A DNA stretch of 64,000 nt from Bifidobacterium lemurum (GCF_014898175.1 NZ_CP062948.1:992001-1056000), one strand, 5' to 3'; counted from the stretch's first letter, positions 19,029 to 28,834 are shown. Notes: generated by a model from the sequence alone, not told the origin. Translations and numbers: made by a program.

Positions 19029-19144
19029 GAGTTTGGTGTGTCTGGGGCGCAGAATTGCGAAGAGCCTTGTTTAAGGAATGGCGGAATTCCGCCATTCCTT
19101 AAACAAGGCTCAGTCGTTTATCGCTGTCTGAACACACCAAACTC
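19029..19144. repeat. Nested inverted-repeat element with a perfect 50-bp palindrome
   Basis: The outer arms are GAGTTTGGTGTGT (19029-19041) and its exact complement (19132-19144). At the centre, 19062-19111 is a perfect 50-bp palindrome centred on GGAATTCC, with no spacer. It lies just after the REP-like repeat and just before the end of the DUF4032 gene. The same outer arms bound another element at 28613-28717. Confidence 0.85.
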
Positions 19145-19158
19145 GAATTCGCCGGTTT

Positions 19159-20577
19159 TTAGTGGCTCCAGACGGCCGCATCCGGGTCATCGTCGGGGTT
19201 GTAGCCGTCGTCGTCCGGGTCGTTGTAGGTGTATTCGTCGTCCACCACGCCGGAATCGGCCTCTTCGTTCAACGCGTCGACGGCCTTCTGGTCGAGCTTG
19301 TACTTTGGCAGGGCGGATTCGATATAGCTTTGCACCGCTTCGGCCATCGGCACGTCATGACCGACCTGTTCGGCCAAATACCAGCGGTGAGTGAGCACCT
19401 CGTGGAAGAACTGCGCGGGTTCGATCTGCGAACGGTATTCGCGTGGAATCATACGCGTGGTGGGTTCGAACACCTCACGCATCCAGTCGGTGGCGACGAT
19501 TTCGATCTCCTCGCCCTCACGCCATGTGGAGGCGCGGTAGGCGTCCAGATCGTTGAGCAGACGGCGGGCCTGGTTCTCCTGCACGTCCAAGCCGGTCAGG
19601 CGCAGCAGCTTACGGGAGGCGTAGCCGGCATCGACCACGCGGGGACGCACCAGAATACGCTTGCCGTCCTCCGCGGTTTTCATCTCCAGCTCGTCCACGT
19701 CGAATCCGAGCTCGTTGAGTTTGTTGACGCGCTTCTCGATCTTCCACATCTCGTCCGGATTGAACTTGTCGGTGTCGGTGAGCGCGCTCCACAGCGAATG
19801 GTAGCGGTCGACCAAGCGGTTGCCCACCTCGATCTCGTCCACATCGCCCGGCAGCAGCTTGCCGGAACTCAGATCCATAAGTTCGCCGATGATATTGGTG
19901 CGGGCCAGATCGATATCGTATTCGCGCTGGCCTTCGGTCAGAGTCATCTGCAGGTCGCCGGTTTCGGCATCCACCAGGAACGCGGAGAACGCGTCGGCGT
20001 CGCGCAGGAACAGCACGTTCGACAGGCTCACATCACCACAGTAGAAACCGGCGAGATGCAGGCGCACCATCAGCACGGCCAGCGCATCGATCAGACGCTC
20101 GGCGGTGTCGGGGCGCAGGTTGCGCGCGAACAGGGCGCGGTACGGCAGCGAGAACTTCAGATGCTTGGTGACGAGAATCGCCTCCAGCGGCTCGCCTTCC
20201 CGATCATGACGGCCCGTGACCACCGCGATCGGCGTGACGCACGGCAGTTCCAGCTTCTCCAAGCGGCGCAGCATCTCGTACTCGCGTTCGGCGACCTGAC
20301 GGGTGATCTCCTTCATCGCGTACACCTCGTCGCCCACGTGCACGAAGCGCACCACGTGGCGGGAGATGCCTCGCGGCAGGTTGGCCAGCAGCTCCTGCGG
20401 CCAAGTGGCCAGCGGCATATGCCACGGCAGCGTGAACATCTTCGGATTGGAGCTTGCGGCGGTGATCTTCAACGCCTGGGGCTCGACGTTAGTGGCGCTT
20501 TCATCCTGCGCCTGAACCGAAGTTGCTTTGGCGGCGCGCGGATCCAACTGCGACAAATCCATTCCTGATTGCATCAT
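19159..20577 (-). CDS. DUF4032 / lipopolysaccharide-kinase-like protein
   Basis: This encodes 472 residues from the ATG at 20577; a TTG at 20586 or an ATG at 20574 cannot be excluded, and no clear ribosome binding site is seen. The N-terminal half resembles a kinase lobe: VRFVHVGDEVYAMKEITRQVAEREYEMLRRLEKLELPCVTPIAVV contains the ATP-lysine-like and glutamate-helix-like pattern. LAGFYCGDVSLSNVLF resembles the catalytic loop (HxD-like, with GDxxxxN) and FLVDAETGD the metal-binding DxE. The C-terminal half is DUF4032. The C-terminus is very acidic (NDPDDDGYNPDDDPD). DUF4032 proteins are common in actinobacteria and their substrate is unknown. Kinase activity is inference. Confidence 0.8.
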   Translation of the reverse strand: MMQSGMDLSQLDPRAAKATSVQAQDESATNVEPQALKITAASSNPKMFTLPWHMPLATWPQELLANLPRGISRHVVRFVHVGDEVYAMKEITRQVAEREYEMLRRLEKLELPCVTPIAVVTGRHDREGEPLEAILVTKHLKFSLPYRALFARNLRPDTAERLIDALAVLMVRLHLAGFYCGDVSLSNVLFLRDADAFSAFLVDAETGDLQMTLTEGQREYDIDLARTNIIGELMDLSSGKLLPGDVDEIEVGNRLVDRYHSLWSALTDTDKFNPDEMWKIEKRVNKLNELGFDVDELEMKTAEDGKRILVRPRVVDAGYASRKLLRLTGLDVQENQARRLLNDLDAYRASTWREGEEIEIVATDWMREVFEPTTRMIPREYRSQIEPAQFFHEVLTHRWYLAEQVGHDVPMAEAVQSYIESALPKYKLDQKAVDALNEEADSGVVDDEYTYNDPDDDGYNPDDDPDAAVWSH

Positions 20578-20625
20578 GTGTACCAATCTACCCGACCGCG
20601 CGGTCAGAATACACCGGAAACGAAG

Positions 20626-20653
20626 AAAAGCCCCGCAACAACGCGGGGCTTTT
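20626..20653. terminator. Bidirectional-looking Rho-independent terminator after msiK
   Basis: AAAAGCCCCGC pairs perfectly with GCGGGGCTTTT across an AACAAC loop. Read on the minus strand it follows the msiK stop with a run of T residues, a textbook terminator. It separates msiK from the DUF4032 gene. Confidence 0.9.
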
Positions 20654-20723
20654 CCAACGAGACGGTTAGAGAGGAAGAGAAACGTCTCGTTTAATGGTTG
20701 ACAGGACTCTCATCCCGCCAAGC

Positions 20724-21851
<1,128 letters not shown>

Positions 21852-21893
21852 AATATTTTCCTTTCATGAGCAGGTACGTGCTCAACGATCCGT

Positions 21894-21911
21894 AGTAAAA
21901 GGGTTTTTACT
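21894..21911. promoter_or_regulatory. Small inverted repeat in the msiK leader
   Basis: AGTAAAA-GGGT-TTTTACT forms a perfect 7-bp inverted repeat 43 bp upstream of the msiK start, inside the predicted transcript. It could be an operator or a leader hairpin. Confidence 0.4.
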
Positions 21912-22027
21912 GTTTCGGTGCTTCAGCGCATTGCCTACCGCCAACTACATCATCAACGGCATGCCGCAAACCTCGGCGTTTACTTGTTGCGACTCTCGGA
22001 AGAGCTCTCTTCTTTGAGCCACGTTCC

Positions 22028-22055
22028 ACTATACACGCGGATGCGACGTTGGCAA
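22028..22055 (-). promoter_or_regulatory. msiK: Predicted promoter of msiK
   Basis: On the minus strand TTGCCA (22055-22050) and TATAGT (22033-22028) are separated by 16 bp. This would give a leader of about 170 nt before the msiK start at 21851. The rest of 21852-22279 shows no gene. Confidence 0.5.
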
Positions 22056-22279
22056 GGGCGTGTCCGCGAAATACGGCGAGTCTCTACAACGATGCACTAT
22101 TTCTTCACGGGCGGAGTGGTCGTTCGGTCGTCACGCTGGACAGGCGGATGTCGCCGAGGATGAACATCCTCCATCAGATAGCCACTCGCGGGGACTGGGA
22201 GGTCTTGCCGTTCATCTCGACGATTCCGCCAAATCTTTACAGCAGCGCATCATTCAACAATCCTTGGCGCAAAGCCCTG

Positions 22280-23404
22280 TCACAGCCCTACCAGCAAATT
22301 CGCCACAGGGTAGGTCTCAGGAACCTCTCCGTGGCCGCAAATAGTCATGCTCCTGGTGGAGAGATTGTACACAGTGGTGCACAGCGTTTCCAGCGGATCT
22401 CCGTCACGCGCCGTCCGATAGACCCCCTCCGGCAGCTCACGCTTCGCCATAAGCTCAAGCAACCAGGCTTCATCGACTGAATCCCCGACCGCACCGGGAT
22501 CTCGCGACGCCAACAACCGGCCTCGCGCCCGGCTCTCATCCACGGGACCGAGCGAATACGCGACCTGAGCGGCATCGGCGTCACCCGCGGCCCCCGCATC
22601 TTCCATCGCGTCATCCAACATAAGCAAGTGATTGCTATGCCATCGATACGGACGCTCCGCATCCGCCCATTCCACTGCGACCCGCCCCGCCGCGCACTCA
22701 ACACAGGCCAACCTACCGCTCGCGGCATCAGAGAAATTGAAGCTGAAACCGCCTGCCATGGGATGCGATCGAAGGAAATCTATGGCTTCGTCAACGTTGC
22801 GGGCCCCCTGAAGCCGACGAGCGACAAAATGTCGACCAGCATAGGGGCCTGGACGGCCGACCGACAAGTGGTTGATGCCCCACGCCAACCCACAAGCGTT
22901 AACCGTAAACGCATTGCAGGGCAAGAAGCCCGGATACCATTGCGCCAGCACGGGAAGCTCACCATCAATCAGCAGTGTCAGCCATGTGAGACCACGCCCC
23001 ACAGCAGGCGCACCATCCTCATTATGAGCGCCGAACGAAGGGGCCTCACCTCCGCAATAGAGAATATCCGTGCATCCCGTGCCATCGCGGAAACCAATAT
23101 CCCCCCGGATGTTCGCCAGGAAGATCTCCTCAAGTTCCATGCCAGCGCCGCGGGCCATCGCCGCAAGCTCCGCCATTTCCTGCGGATAGTCGCGACATGC
23201 GATGTTCCACATACGCTGGTACGAAACCGCACCGGACGAGCTTCCCCGCCACCGCAGAAGCGACTCACGCTCAGGCATGGACCGTATCACTTCACGAATG
23301 CGGGCGCCGAAGACGCGTCCCAATTCCTCGAACACCTCGTTGCGCCCACCACTCAAGGTCATCCACGTCAACCCTGACAAATCGCGGTTCTTCTTAATCA
23401 TCAT
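22280..23404 (-). CDS. C45-family autoproteolytic acyltransferase/hydrolase
   Basis: This encodes 374 residues from the ATG at 23404, which follows AAGGAAG. The family (Ntn-hydrolase fold; penicillin acyltransferase-like) cleaves itself before a cysteine, which becomes the catalytic N-terminus and attacks amide bonds. The likely site is GTG-C-TDILY near residue 111, inside NIRGDIGFRDGTGCTD. Other family landmarks are FGAHNEDGAP, WYPGFLPCNAFTVNACGLAWGINHL, and WHSNHLLM near the end of the core. No signal peptide is seen, so it should act in the cytoplasm. It is divergent from an amino acid importer operon across a 163-bp region with two palindromes. The substrate is unknown; an N-acyl amino acid or similar amide is plausible from context. 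Confidence 0.82.
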   Translation of the reverse strand: MMIKKNRDLSGLTWMTLSGGRNEVFEELGRVFGARIREVIRSMPERESLLRWRGSSSGAVSYQRMWNIACRDYPQEMAELAAMARGAGMELEEIFLANIRGDIGFRDGTGCTDILYCGGEAPSFGAHNEDGAPAVGRGLTWLTLLIDGELPVLAQWYPGFLPCNAFTVNACGLAWGINHLSVGRPGPYAGRHFVARRLQGARNVDEAIDFLRSHPMAGGFSFNFSDAASGRLACVECAAGRVAVEWADAERPYRWHSNHLLMLDDAMEDAGAAGDADAAQVAYSLGPVDESRARGRLLASRDPGAVGDSVDEAWLLELMAKRELPEGVYRTARDGDPLETLCTTVYNLSTRSMTICGHGEVPETYPVANLLVGL

Positions 23405-23459
23405 GGTCTTCCTTTCCACAAGCGGCAGTTGCATCGCAAAATGATTAACACCACGGTAA

Positions 23460-23475
23460 CGCAATTTTCATTGCG
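23460..23475. promoter_or_regulatory. Operator-like palindrome 1 (CGCAAT-TTTC-ATTGCG)
   Basis: CGCAAT and ATTGCG form a perfect inverted repeat with a 4-bp spacer in the region between the divergent C45 and importer genes. A second palindrome sharing GCAA/TTGC lies 13 bp away. The likely ligand is the RpiR-type regulator encoded at 27172, which is inference from context. Confidence 0.55.
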
Positions 23476-23488
23476 GAAATATTAATTG

Positions 23489-23506
23489 ACGCAATATGAG
23501 TTGCGT
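23489..23506. promoter_or_regulatory. Operator-like palindrome 2 (ACGCAA-TATGAG-TTGCGT)
   Basis: ACGCAA and TTGCGT form a perfect inverted repeat with a 6-bp spacer. It overlaps a TTGACG hexamer (23486-23491) that could be the -35 element of the rightward importer operon, a position suited to repression. Confidence 0.55.
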
Positions 23507-23567
23507 ACCTAGTGGCATTGCCGAACCGCCCCGGCAGCCCCACGAAAGAACACAGAGAGGAACCGCC

Positions 23568-24350
23568 ATGAACAAGCTCGCCAAGAAGATGCTCGCCGGC
23601 GCCAGCGCCGCCGCCCTCGTCGTCCCCCTGCTCGCCGGATGCGGAAGCTCATCCACAGACGCCAGCGATTCAGACACAACCCTGATCGTCGCCACCGATA
23701 CGTCCTTCGTTCCCTTCGAGTTCAAGGAAGGGGACTCCTACACAGGTTTCGACATCGACCTATGGGACGCCATCGCTGATGACCTTGGCATCGAATACGA
23801 ACTGCAGCCGATGGATTTCAACGGGATTCTACCGGCATTGCAGACAGGTCAAGTGGATGCGGCACTGGCCGGCATCACCATCACCGATGAACGCAAACAG
23901 GCCATCGACTTCTCGGATGGATACTATGACTCCGGCTTCTCCGTGATGGTCGCCGCCGATAGCGACATCACAGGTTTCGACGATCTTGCCGGTAAAACGG
24001 TTGCCATGAAGACCGGCACCTCAGCCGCTCAATGGGCCGAAGAAAACCTAACCGACACCACCATCAAATTGTTCCCGAATATCGATAACGCCTACCTTGA
24101 GTTGCAGGCGGGAGGCGTCGACGCCGCCATCCACGACACACCGAATGTGATGTACTACATCACCCAAAACGGCGACGGAAAGGTCAAAAAGGTCGGAGAC
24201 CAGGTCGAAGCGCAACAATATGGCATTGCCTTCCCGAAGGGCTCAAGCCTGACCGCCGAGGTGAACCAGGCGCTTGACGACCTTAAGAACGACGGCACCT
24301 ACAACACGTTATACAAGAAATGGTTCGGCGAAGAACCCTCCACCAAGTGA
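23568..24350 (+). CDS. Polar amino acid ABC importer, substrate-binding lipoprotein
   Basis: This encodes 260 residues from the ATG at 23568 after GAGAGGAA. The N-terminus is a lipoprotein signal with lipobox LLAG-C-GSS, so the mature protein is lipid-anchored outside the membrane. The body is an SBP_bac_3 fold: [36 protein letters not shown], then [37 protein letters not shown], then the ligand-side [15 protein letters not shown]. This family binds glutamine, arginine or similar residues, but the ligand cannot be fixed from sequence. It is the first gene of a tight operon with the permease, ATPase and aminotransferase. Confidence 0.92.
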   Translation: MNKLAKKMLAGASAAALVVPLLAGCGSSSTDASDSDTTLIVATDTSFVPFEFKEGDSYTGFDIDLWDAIADDLGIEYELQPMDFNGILPALQTGQVDAALAGITITDERKQAIDFSDGYYDSGFSVMVAADSDITGFDDLAGKTVAMKTGTSAAQWAEENLTDTTIKLFPNIDNAYLELQAGGVDAAIHDTPNVMYYITQNGDGKVKKVGDQVEAQQYGIAFPKGSSLTAEVNQALDDLKNDGTYNTLYKKWFGEEPSTK

Positions 24351-24356
24351 GGCATC

Positions 24357-25013
24357 ATGTCATTTGATTGGTCTGTCATCATAGAATCCCTGCCATCATT
24401 GATCAGCGGAGCCGGCGTCACTCTACAAATCGCCGTCACCGGTCTGATCGGCGGTCTCGCAATCGGAGTTCTGCTCGGGCTCGTCCGCGCATATGCACCC
24501 AAAATATTTAACGTCATCGCCTTGGCATACATCGAGCTCATCCGCGGCACGCCCATCATCGTGCAGGTCATGTTTATCTATTTCGCCATTCCCATCATGT
24601 TCGGAGTGCGCGTGGATGCCATGGTGGCAGCGGTCACCGCCATCACCATCAATTCCAGCGCCTATATAGCCGAACTAGTGCGAGGCGCGTATCTGGCCCT
24701 TCCGAAAGGCCTTACCGAAGCCGGCTTGGCCATGGGCCTGCCGTTTGGCAGGGTGCTACTTGAGGTGCTTTCACCTGTGGCTGTCCGCCGTCTTATTCCG
24801 TCGCTGGGCAACCAATTCATCATCAGCCTGAAAGACACATCACTGTTCACCGTAATCAGCGTGGCCGAACTGACCCGCACCGGACAGGAAATAATGGCCG
24901 CGAACTTCAAAGCCGTCGAAGTCTGGACCGCAGTTGCCGTGCTGTATTTGGTCATGACCGGAACGCTGAGCGTCATCCTACGCCTGACCGAACGAAAGAT
25001 GAGGATCCTATGA
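24357..25013 (+). CDS. Polar amino acid ABC importer, permease
   Basis: This encodes 218 residues, starting 6 bp after the binding-protein stop. It is a HisM/GlnP-type inner-membrane subunit with about five hydrophobic helices. The conserved EAA loop reads LPKGLTEAGLAMGLPFGRVLLEVLSPVAVRRLIPSLGNQFI, which docks the ATPase. The motif YIELIRGTPIIVQVMFIYFA is typical of glutamine/histidine-type permeases. A single permease gene implies a homodimeric channel. Its last codons overlap the start of the ATPase gene by 4 bp. Confidence 0.93.
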   Translation: MSFDWSVIIESLPSLISGAGVTLQIAVTGLIGGLAIGVLLGLVRAYAPKIFNVIALAYIELIRGTPIIVQVMFIYFAIPIMFGVRVDAMVAAVTAITINSSAYIAELVRGAYLALPKGLTEAGLAMGLPFGRVLLEVLSPVAVRRLIPSLGNQFIISLKDTSLFTVISVAELTRTGQEIMAANFKAVEVWTAVAVLYLVMTGTLSVILRLTERKMRIL

Positions 25014-25738
25014 GCATCATCGATTTCCAATCCGTCACCAAGAAATTCGGAGACGTCACCATCCTTGACAACATCACCTTATCCATCGACAAAGGCGAGG
25101 TCGTAACGGTAATCGGCCCATCCGGCTCCGGAAAATCCACCTTTCTGCGTTGCATCAACGCGCTGGAGACCATCAACGACGGCGACCTGATAGTCGATGA
25201 CACCTCCGTCAAAGGCACACCGTCCGATATTCGCCGCATCCGTCGAACAGCGGGAATGGTGTTCCAGCAATTCAACCTGTTCCCCAACCTCACCGCCTTG
25301 GAAAACGTCGCCTTCGGAGCACGCAAAGTGTGCGGTATGAACAAAAAGGAAGCGAACGAGCTTGCCGACGCGCTGCTAGCCAAAGTACATCTGGCCGACC
25401 GCAAGGACAACTACCCGAACCAGCTGTCCGGAGGCCAACAGCAACGCGTCGCCATCGCGCGGTCATTGGCGCTCAAACCCCAGGTCATGCTGTTCGACGA
25501 ACCAACATCCGCCCTTGATCCCGAACTCCGGCAAGAGGTACTGCATGTTATGCAGGAATTGGCGCAAGAAGGCATGACAATGGTCGTTGTCACCCATGAG
25601 ATGGGTTTTGCTCGCGACGTTGGCACACGCTTGCTGTTCATCGAAAACGGTCACATCGTTGTTGACGACAATCCCAAGAAAGTGTTCGAACACCCCGACA
25701 ATCCGCGACTCAAAGAGTTTCTGAGTTTTGCGGTCTGA
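25010..25738 (+). CDS. Polar amino acid ABC importer, ATPase
   Basis: This encodes 242 residues and overlaps the permease stop in an ATGA arrangement, so translation is coupled. Motifs are Walker [11 protein letters not shown]-loop [18 protein letters not shown], signature [16 protein letters not shown], Walker [16 protein letters not shown] and switch [12 protein letters not shown]. It is a GlnQ/HisP-type ATPase without a C-terminal regulatory domain, as expected for amino acid importers. Confidence 0.94.
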   Translation: MSIIDFQSVTKKFGDVTILDNITLSIDKGEVVTVIGPSGSGKSTFLRCINALETINDGDLIVDDTSVKGTPSDIRRIRRTAGMVFQQFNLFPNLTALENVAFGARKVCGMNKKEANELADALLAKVHLADRKDNYPNQLSGGQQQRVAIARSLALKPQVMLFDEPTSALDPELRQEVLHVMQELAQEGMTMVVVTHEMGFARDVGTRLLFIENGHIVVDDNPKKVFEHPDNPRLKEFLSFAV

Positions 25739-25779
25739 CCACGCGAATCTTGTCAAACCACGCTGTTCAAGAAGGAAAA

Positions 25780-27024
25780 ATGGTACATAAATCAGCCACC
25801 CTGGCCATCAACGAAGCTCTCGAACGCCGTCTCAAAGCCGGCGAAAAGGTACTGCATCTCGGGTTTGGCGAGGCCGGGCTACCCGTCCCCGATTTCATCC
25901 TCGATGTGTTACGTGAAGCCGCCCCCGCGAATCACTACGCACCGGTCACCGGCGAGATGGCCGCACGGGAAGCCGCAGCCGGATGGTTCACCCGACGAGG
26001 ATATCCCACCGACTATTCGCAAATCCTGCTGGGCCCCGGATCCAAGCCACTGCTTTTCGCCGCAATTATGGCATTGGACGGCGCCCTGATCATTCCACAA
26101 CCTGCATGGGTGAGTTATGCAGCGCAAGCCGAATTGCTCGGCGTGGACACCATCAAGGTGCCAATCGGCGACGAGTGCGGCGGAGTACCGGATCCTAGAC
26201 TATTATCCGAGGCCATAGCACAGGCCAATCATGATGGAGTCAAAATCGGAGGCATCCTACTGACGCTACCGGATAACCCCACCGGTACGGTCGCCTCGCA
26301 ACAAGACGTGGATGCCGTCGTGGAGATTGCCCGAGTCAACAATCTGACCATCATCTCCGATGAGATATACGCCGATCTGGTTTACTCCGGCGAAGCGCCC
26401 AGCCCGCTGAAAACCTATCCGGAAAAGACGCTGGTCACGTCGGGCCTGAGCAAGAACATGTCGCTCGGTGGCTGGCGCATCGGATACATCCGATTCCCAC
26501 GTAACGACTGGGGCGACACCATGCGTGACACTCTTATCGGCATCGCCTCGGAAACCTGGTCCGCCATGGCTTCCCCGATGCAGGATGTCGCCGCTTACGC
26601 CTTGTCCGAACCTCCGGAGATCCAGGAATTCGTAACCAAATCCAAACGGTTACACGAAATTATCTCCACCGCCATCTGGCAAGAGTTCGTCAACGCCGGA
26701 GCCATCTGCCGCAAGCCAACAGCCGCATTCTACATCTATCCGGATTTCGACCCCTTGCGTGACATCCTCGCCGCAAAAGGCATCGATACCAGCGAAAAAC
26801 TCGCACACGAGCTCCTCACCAAGCATGGCATCGGCACGTTGCAGGGATCCGCATTCGGCGACGTTCCCGAAGCGCTGCGCTTGCGCGTGGCTACATCATT
26901 GGTCTACGGACGCACGAACGAGCAACGTTGGACGGCCTATGATTCCGAAGACCCCTTGGAGCTGCCATGGATCCAAGAATCCTTGGAGTTCCTGCGCGAC
27001 GGATTGGCGGCGTTACGTCGGTGA
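25780..27024 (+). CDS. Class I/II PLP-dependent aminotransferase
   Basis: This encodes 414 residues from the ATG at 25780 after AAGGAAAA (a TTG at 25750 is in frame but less likely). Fold-type I features are LGFGEAGLPVPDFI near the N-terminus, GSKPLLFAAIMAL, LTLPDNPTGTV, the PLP-binding Asp region TIISDEIYADLVY, and SGLSKNMSLGGWRIGY containing the PLP lysine. The C-terminal RLRVATSLVYGRTNEQRW supplies the substrate-carboxylate arginine. It would transaminate an amino acid or release its nitrogen. Its place directly after an amino acid importer suggests the imported residue is its substrate. Confidence 0.88.
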   Translation: MVHKSATLAINEALERRLKAGEKVLHLGFGEAGLPVPDFILDVLREAAPANHYAPVTGEMAAREAAAGWFTRRGYPTDYSQILLGPGSKPLLFAAIMALDGALIIPQPAWVSYAAQAELLGVDTIKVPIGDECGGVPDPRLLSEAIAQANHDGVKIGGILLTLPDNPTGTVASQQDVDAVVEIARVNNLTIISDEIYADLVYSGEAPSPLKTYPEKTLVTSGLSKNMSLGGWRIGYIRFPRNDWGDTMRDTLIGIASETWSAMASPMQDVAAYALSEPPEIQEFVTKSKRLHEIISTAIWQEFVNAGAICRKPTAAFYIYPDFDPLRDILAAKGIDTSEKLAHELLTKHGIGTLQGSAFGDVPEALRLRVATSLVYGRTNEQRWTAYDSEDPLELPWIQESLEFLRDGLAALRR

Positions 27025-27058
27025 CCGACTGTAATAACTGGTTTCAGCTCATATCAAT

Positions 27059-27101
27059 GAATGCCAAGTGGGGCGAGATGCAGCCGCCCTACTTGGCATT
27101 C
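27059..27101 (+). terminator. Hairpin after the aminotransferase gene
   Basis: GAATGCCAAGT (27059-27069) pairs with ACTTGGCATTC (27091-27101), with a further GGGCG/CGCCC pairing inside. It probably ends the importer operon. No strong U-tract follows. Confidence 0.6.
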
Positions 27102-27171
27102 GGAAGGCGCGCGGAATTCCCCTCCCGTCAAGACGATGATCTTTCAACACGGACACAGATAAGATAGCGTC

Positions 27172-28083
27172 ATGACCACTACACAGCCCCCTCATACGTA
27201 CGAGGAATTATGCGAAGTCCTGCGCGCCAACCTCGCCGACTACGCGCCTGGGCAGAAACGCATCGCCACTTTGCTATTAGACGATGCCTCCAGCATCGCA
27301 GTACGATCGTTAAGCGAAAACGCCAAAGCGGCAGGCGTGCACAGTTCCTCAGTGGTGAGGTTCGCCAAAGCGTTGGGCTTCGATGGATACCCGGCGCTGG
27401 CCCGCATGTGCCGAAAATACTTGTCCGAACAGGCGCGACTTATCGACCGTTTCGATCAGGCAACATCACAGAGCACCATGTCCGACCGCGACGAAACCGC
27501 GTCCCCCATCAATGCGGCAGGGGACCCGCAATCATCGCGCCACCACGAGCGCAATGTCGTTCTTAGCCTGTCTTCCATCAATCCCAATGTGTGGAACAAC
27601 GCGGTAGACGCCATCGCGAACGCCCACGATCTGTACATCGTCGGCTTGCAAAAATGCTTCGCTCCCGCGTATCTGTGCGCATATCTCCTGCAAATGGCAC
27701 GCGGACGCATTCACCTGCTATCGGAAACAACGGGCAATGTGCTCAGCGAAATCCGCGATATCAGCCCAGGCGACACACTCATCGCCATGTCTATCCGACA
27801 ATACACGGCGATGACCGTGCGCGTTGTCGAACAGGCTTCGGCCAATGGCGGAACAATCGTCGCAATCACCGACGAGCCATCGTCGCCATTGGCGATCAAG
27901 GCCGATCACACATTCATCGCGCAATGCGAAAGCCCATACGTGTTCCGATCGCTGAGCGGAATCACCGCCATTGTCGAATCATTGGCAGGCGAGGTCTCCC
28001 TGCGATTGGGAACGACGGCTCGTGAACAATTGCAAAAAGACGACGAACTTTTCTCACGGTTCGGTATTTACTGGACCGAATAA
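27172..28083 (+). CDS. RpiR/MurR-family transcriptional regulator
   Basis: This encodes 303 residues. The N-terminal helix-turn-helix (residues 1-80) contains YAPGQKRIATLLLDDASSIAVRSLSENAKAAGVHSSSVVRFAKALGFDGYPAL, the RpiR signature. A SIS sugar-isomerase domain follows (about 125-285), with DLYIVGLQKCFAPAYLCAYLL, SPGDTLIAMSIRQYTAMTVRVVEQA and GGTIVAITDEPSSPLA. SIS domains usually sense phosphosugars. This member sits beside amino acid genes, so its ligand may be different. It likely controls the importer operon and the C45 gene through the palindromes at 23460-23506. Confidence 0.88.
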   Translation: MTTTQPPHTYEELCEVLRANLADYAPGQKRIATLLLDDASSIAVRSLSENAKAAGVHSSSVVRFAKALGFDGYPALARMCRKYLSEQARLIDRFDQATSQSTMSDRDETASPINAAGDPQSSRHHERNVVLSLSSINPNVWNNAVDAIANAHDLYIVGLQKCFAPAYLCAYLLQMARGRIHLLSETTGNVLSEIRDISPGDTLIAMSIRQYTAMTVRVVEQASANGGTIVAITDEPSSPLAIKADHTFIAQCESPYVFRSLSGITAIVESLAGEVSLRLGTTAREQLQKDDELFSRFGIYWTE

Positions 28084-28463
28084 CGGAAGCAAGCGAGCCG
28101 GTCTCCACATAGTCGTATCGCCCATCCATCACCAAATGTTTGATCATCTCGCGCGCGGATGGGTACAGCTGAACCTCATCGAAGATGATCAGGGAGCACC
28201 GCCGCACAAGTTGGGTTCGGTAATAGACGAAAAGAATCATGAAGAACGTATCCAGATTGTCTTTCTGTTCCTCGAAATCGACCTGACATCTTTGAGGAAT
28301 CGGGAGAAATCCGCGAGAATGGTGGATTCATACTCGCTTCTTCCGAATTCCTGCGCCACAGTGCTTTTCCCCCACGACGGACCACTTCAATCAGCAAGGC
28401 CTCTTTGCCTGCCGCGCGGTTTCTCCAGGAAACCAAATCCTGCAACGCTTTTCGCTTCAACAT
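28084..28463 (-). pseudogene. Decayed AAA_14/DUF4143 ATPase, N-terminal part, frameshifted
   Basis: The minus strand from the ATG at 28463 reads MLKRKALQDLVSWRNRAAGKEALLIE. It then shifts frame into WGKSTVAQEFGRSEYESTIL (Walker A region), and shifts again into SLIIFDEVQLYPSAREMIKH (Walker B DEVQ) and GRYDYVETGSLAS. At least two frameshifts and loss of the whole C-terminal half make it a pseudogene. It stops at the end of the regulator gene. Two 14-bp direct repeats lie 13 bp upstream of its start. AGAGG before the ATG is a relict ribosome binding site. Confidence 0.8.
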
Positions 28464-28476
28464 ATCAACCTCTTAT

Positions 28477-28523
28477 CACGATGCCGCCGTATGGGGATTG
28501 CCAGATTTACACGATGCCGCCGT
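28477..28523. repeat. Direct repeats upstream of the decayed ATPase gene
   Basis: CACGATGCCGCCGT occurs at 28477-28490 and 28510-28523, a 33-bp period. It lies directly before the start of the decayed AAA_14/DUF4143 gene. This matches the repeat placement seen at the three other ATPase loci of the window. Confidence 0.75.
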
Positions 28524-28612
28524 GGAGGAATCGGCATCCTCTGGCGCTGCAGCAATCGCCAGAACTAAATACTTCGAGGACTCGAGCGGAACGCCCCTCA
28601 ACAGGCCCTGGC

Positions 28613-28717
28613 GAGTTTGGTGTGTCGGCCCGCCGAGCCGGCCTCACGTAAAACGATTGATTCGAGAGTTCGGTGTGCGAAATCGGCCCTGTCTGGCAAA
28701 TCCGACACACCAAACTC
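28613..28717. repeat. Inverted-repeat-bounded element (GAGTTTGGTGTGTCGG arms)
   Basis: A 16-bp arm at 28613-28628 is exactly complementary to 28702-28717. Inside, a variant arm (GAGTTCGGTGTGCG) appears near 28674. The outer 13 bases match the arms of the element at 19029-19144 while the interior differs. There is no coding potential. The remaining bases of 28524-28799 show nothing else. Confidence 0.8.
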
Positions 28718-28799
28718 GTTATCACCTCGCAATCCACCGAATAATAGGAAAATCCGGACACGCCTTTGACCTGCAACCCGAGCATGAGCGCATATAGCG

Positions 28800-28834
28800 A
28801 AGCCGCCGCGCGGCTTGTGGCTGCGCGGCGGCTT
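28800..28834 (-). terminator. Strong hairpin after the GtrA-like gene
   Basis: AAGCCGCCGCGC pairs perfectly with GCGCGGCGGCTT (12-bp stem, 11-nt loop), 57 bp beyond the stop of the 28892 gene in its direction of transcription. No U-tract is present. Confidence 0.6.

Noticed and set aside
28084..28463. A functional small ATPase gene
   Set aside because: The motifs occur in different frames and the C-terminal half is absent, so it is better called a pseudogene.
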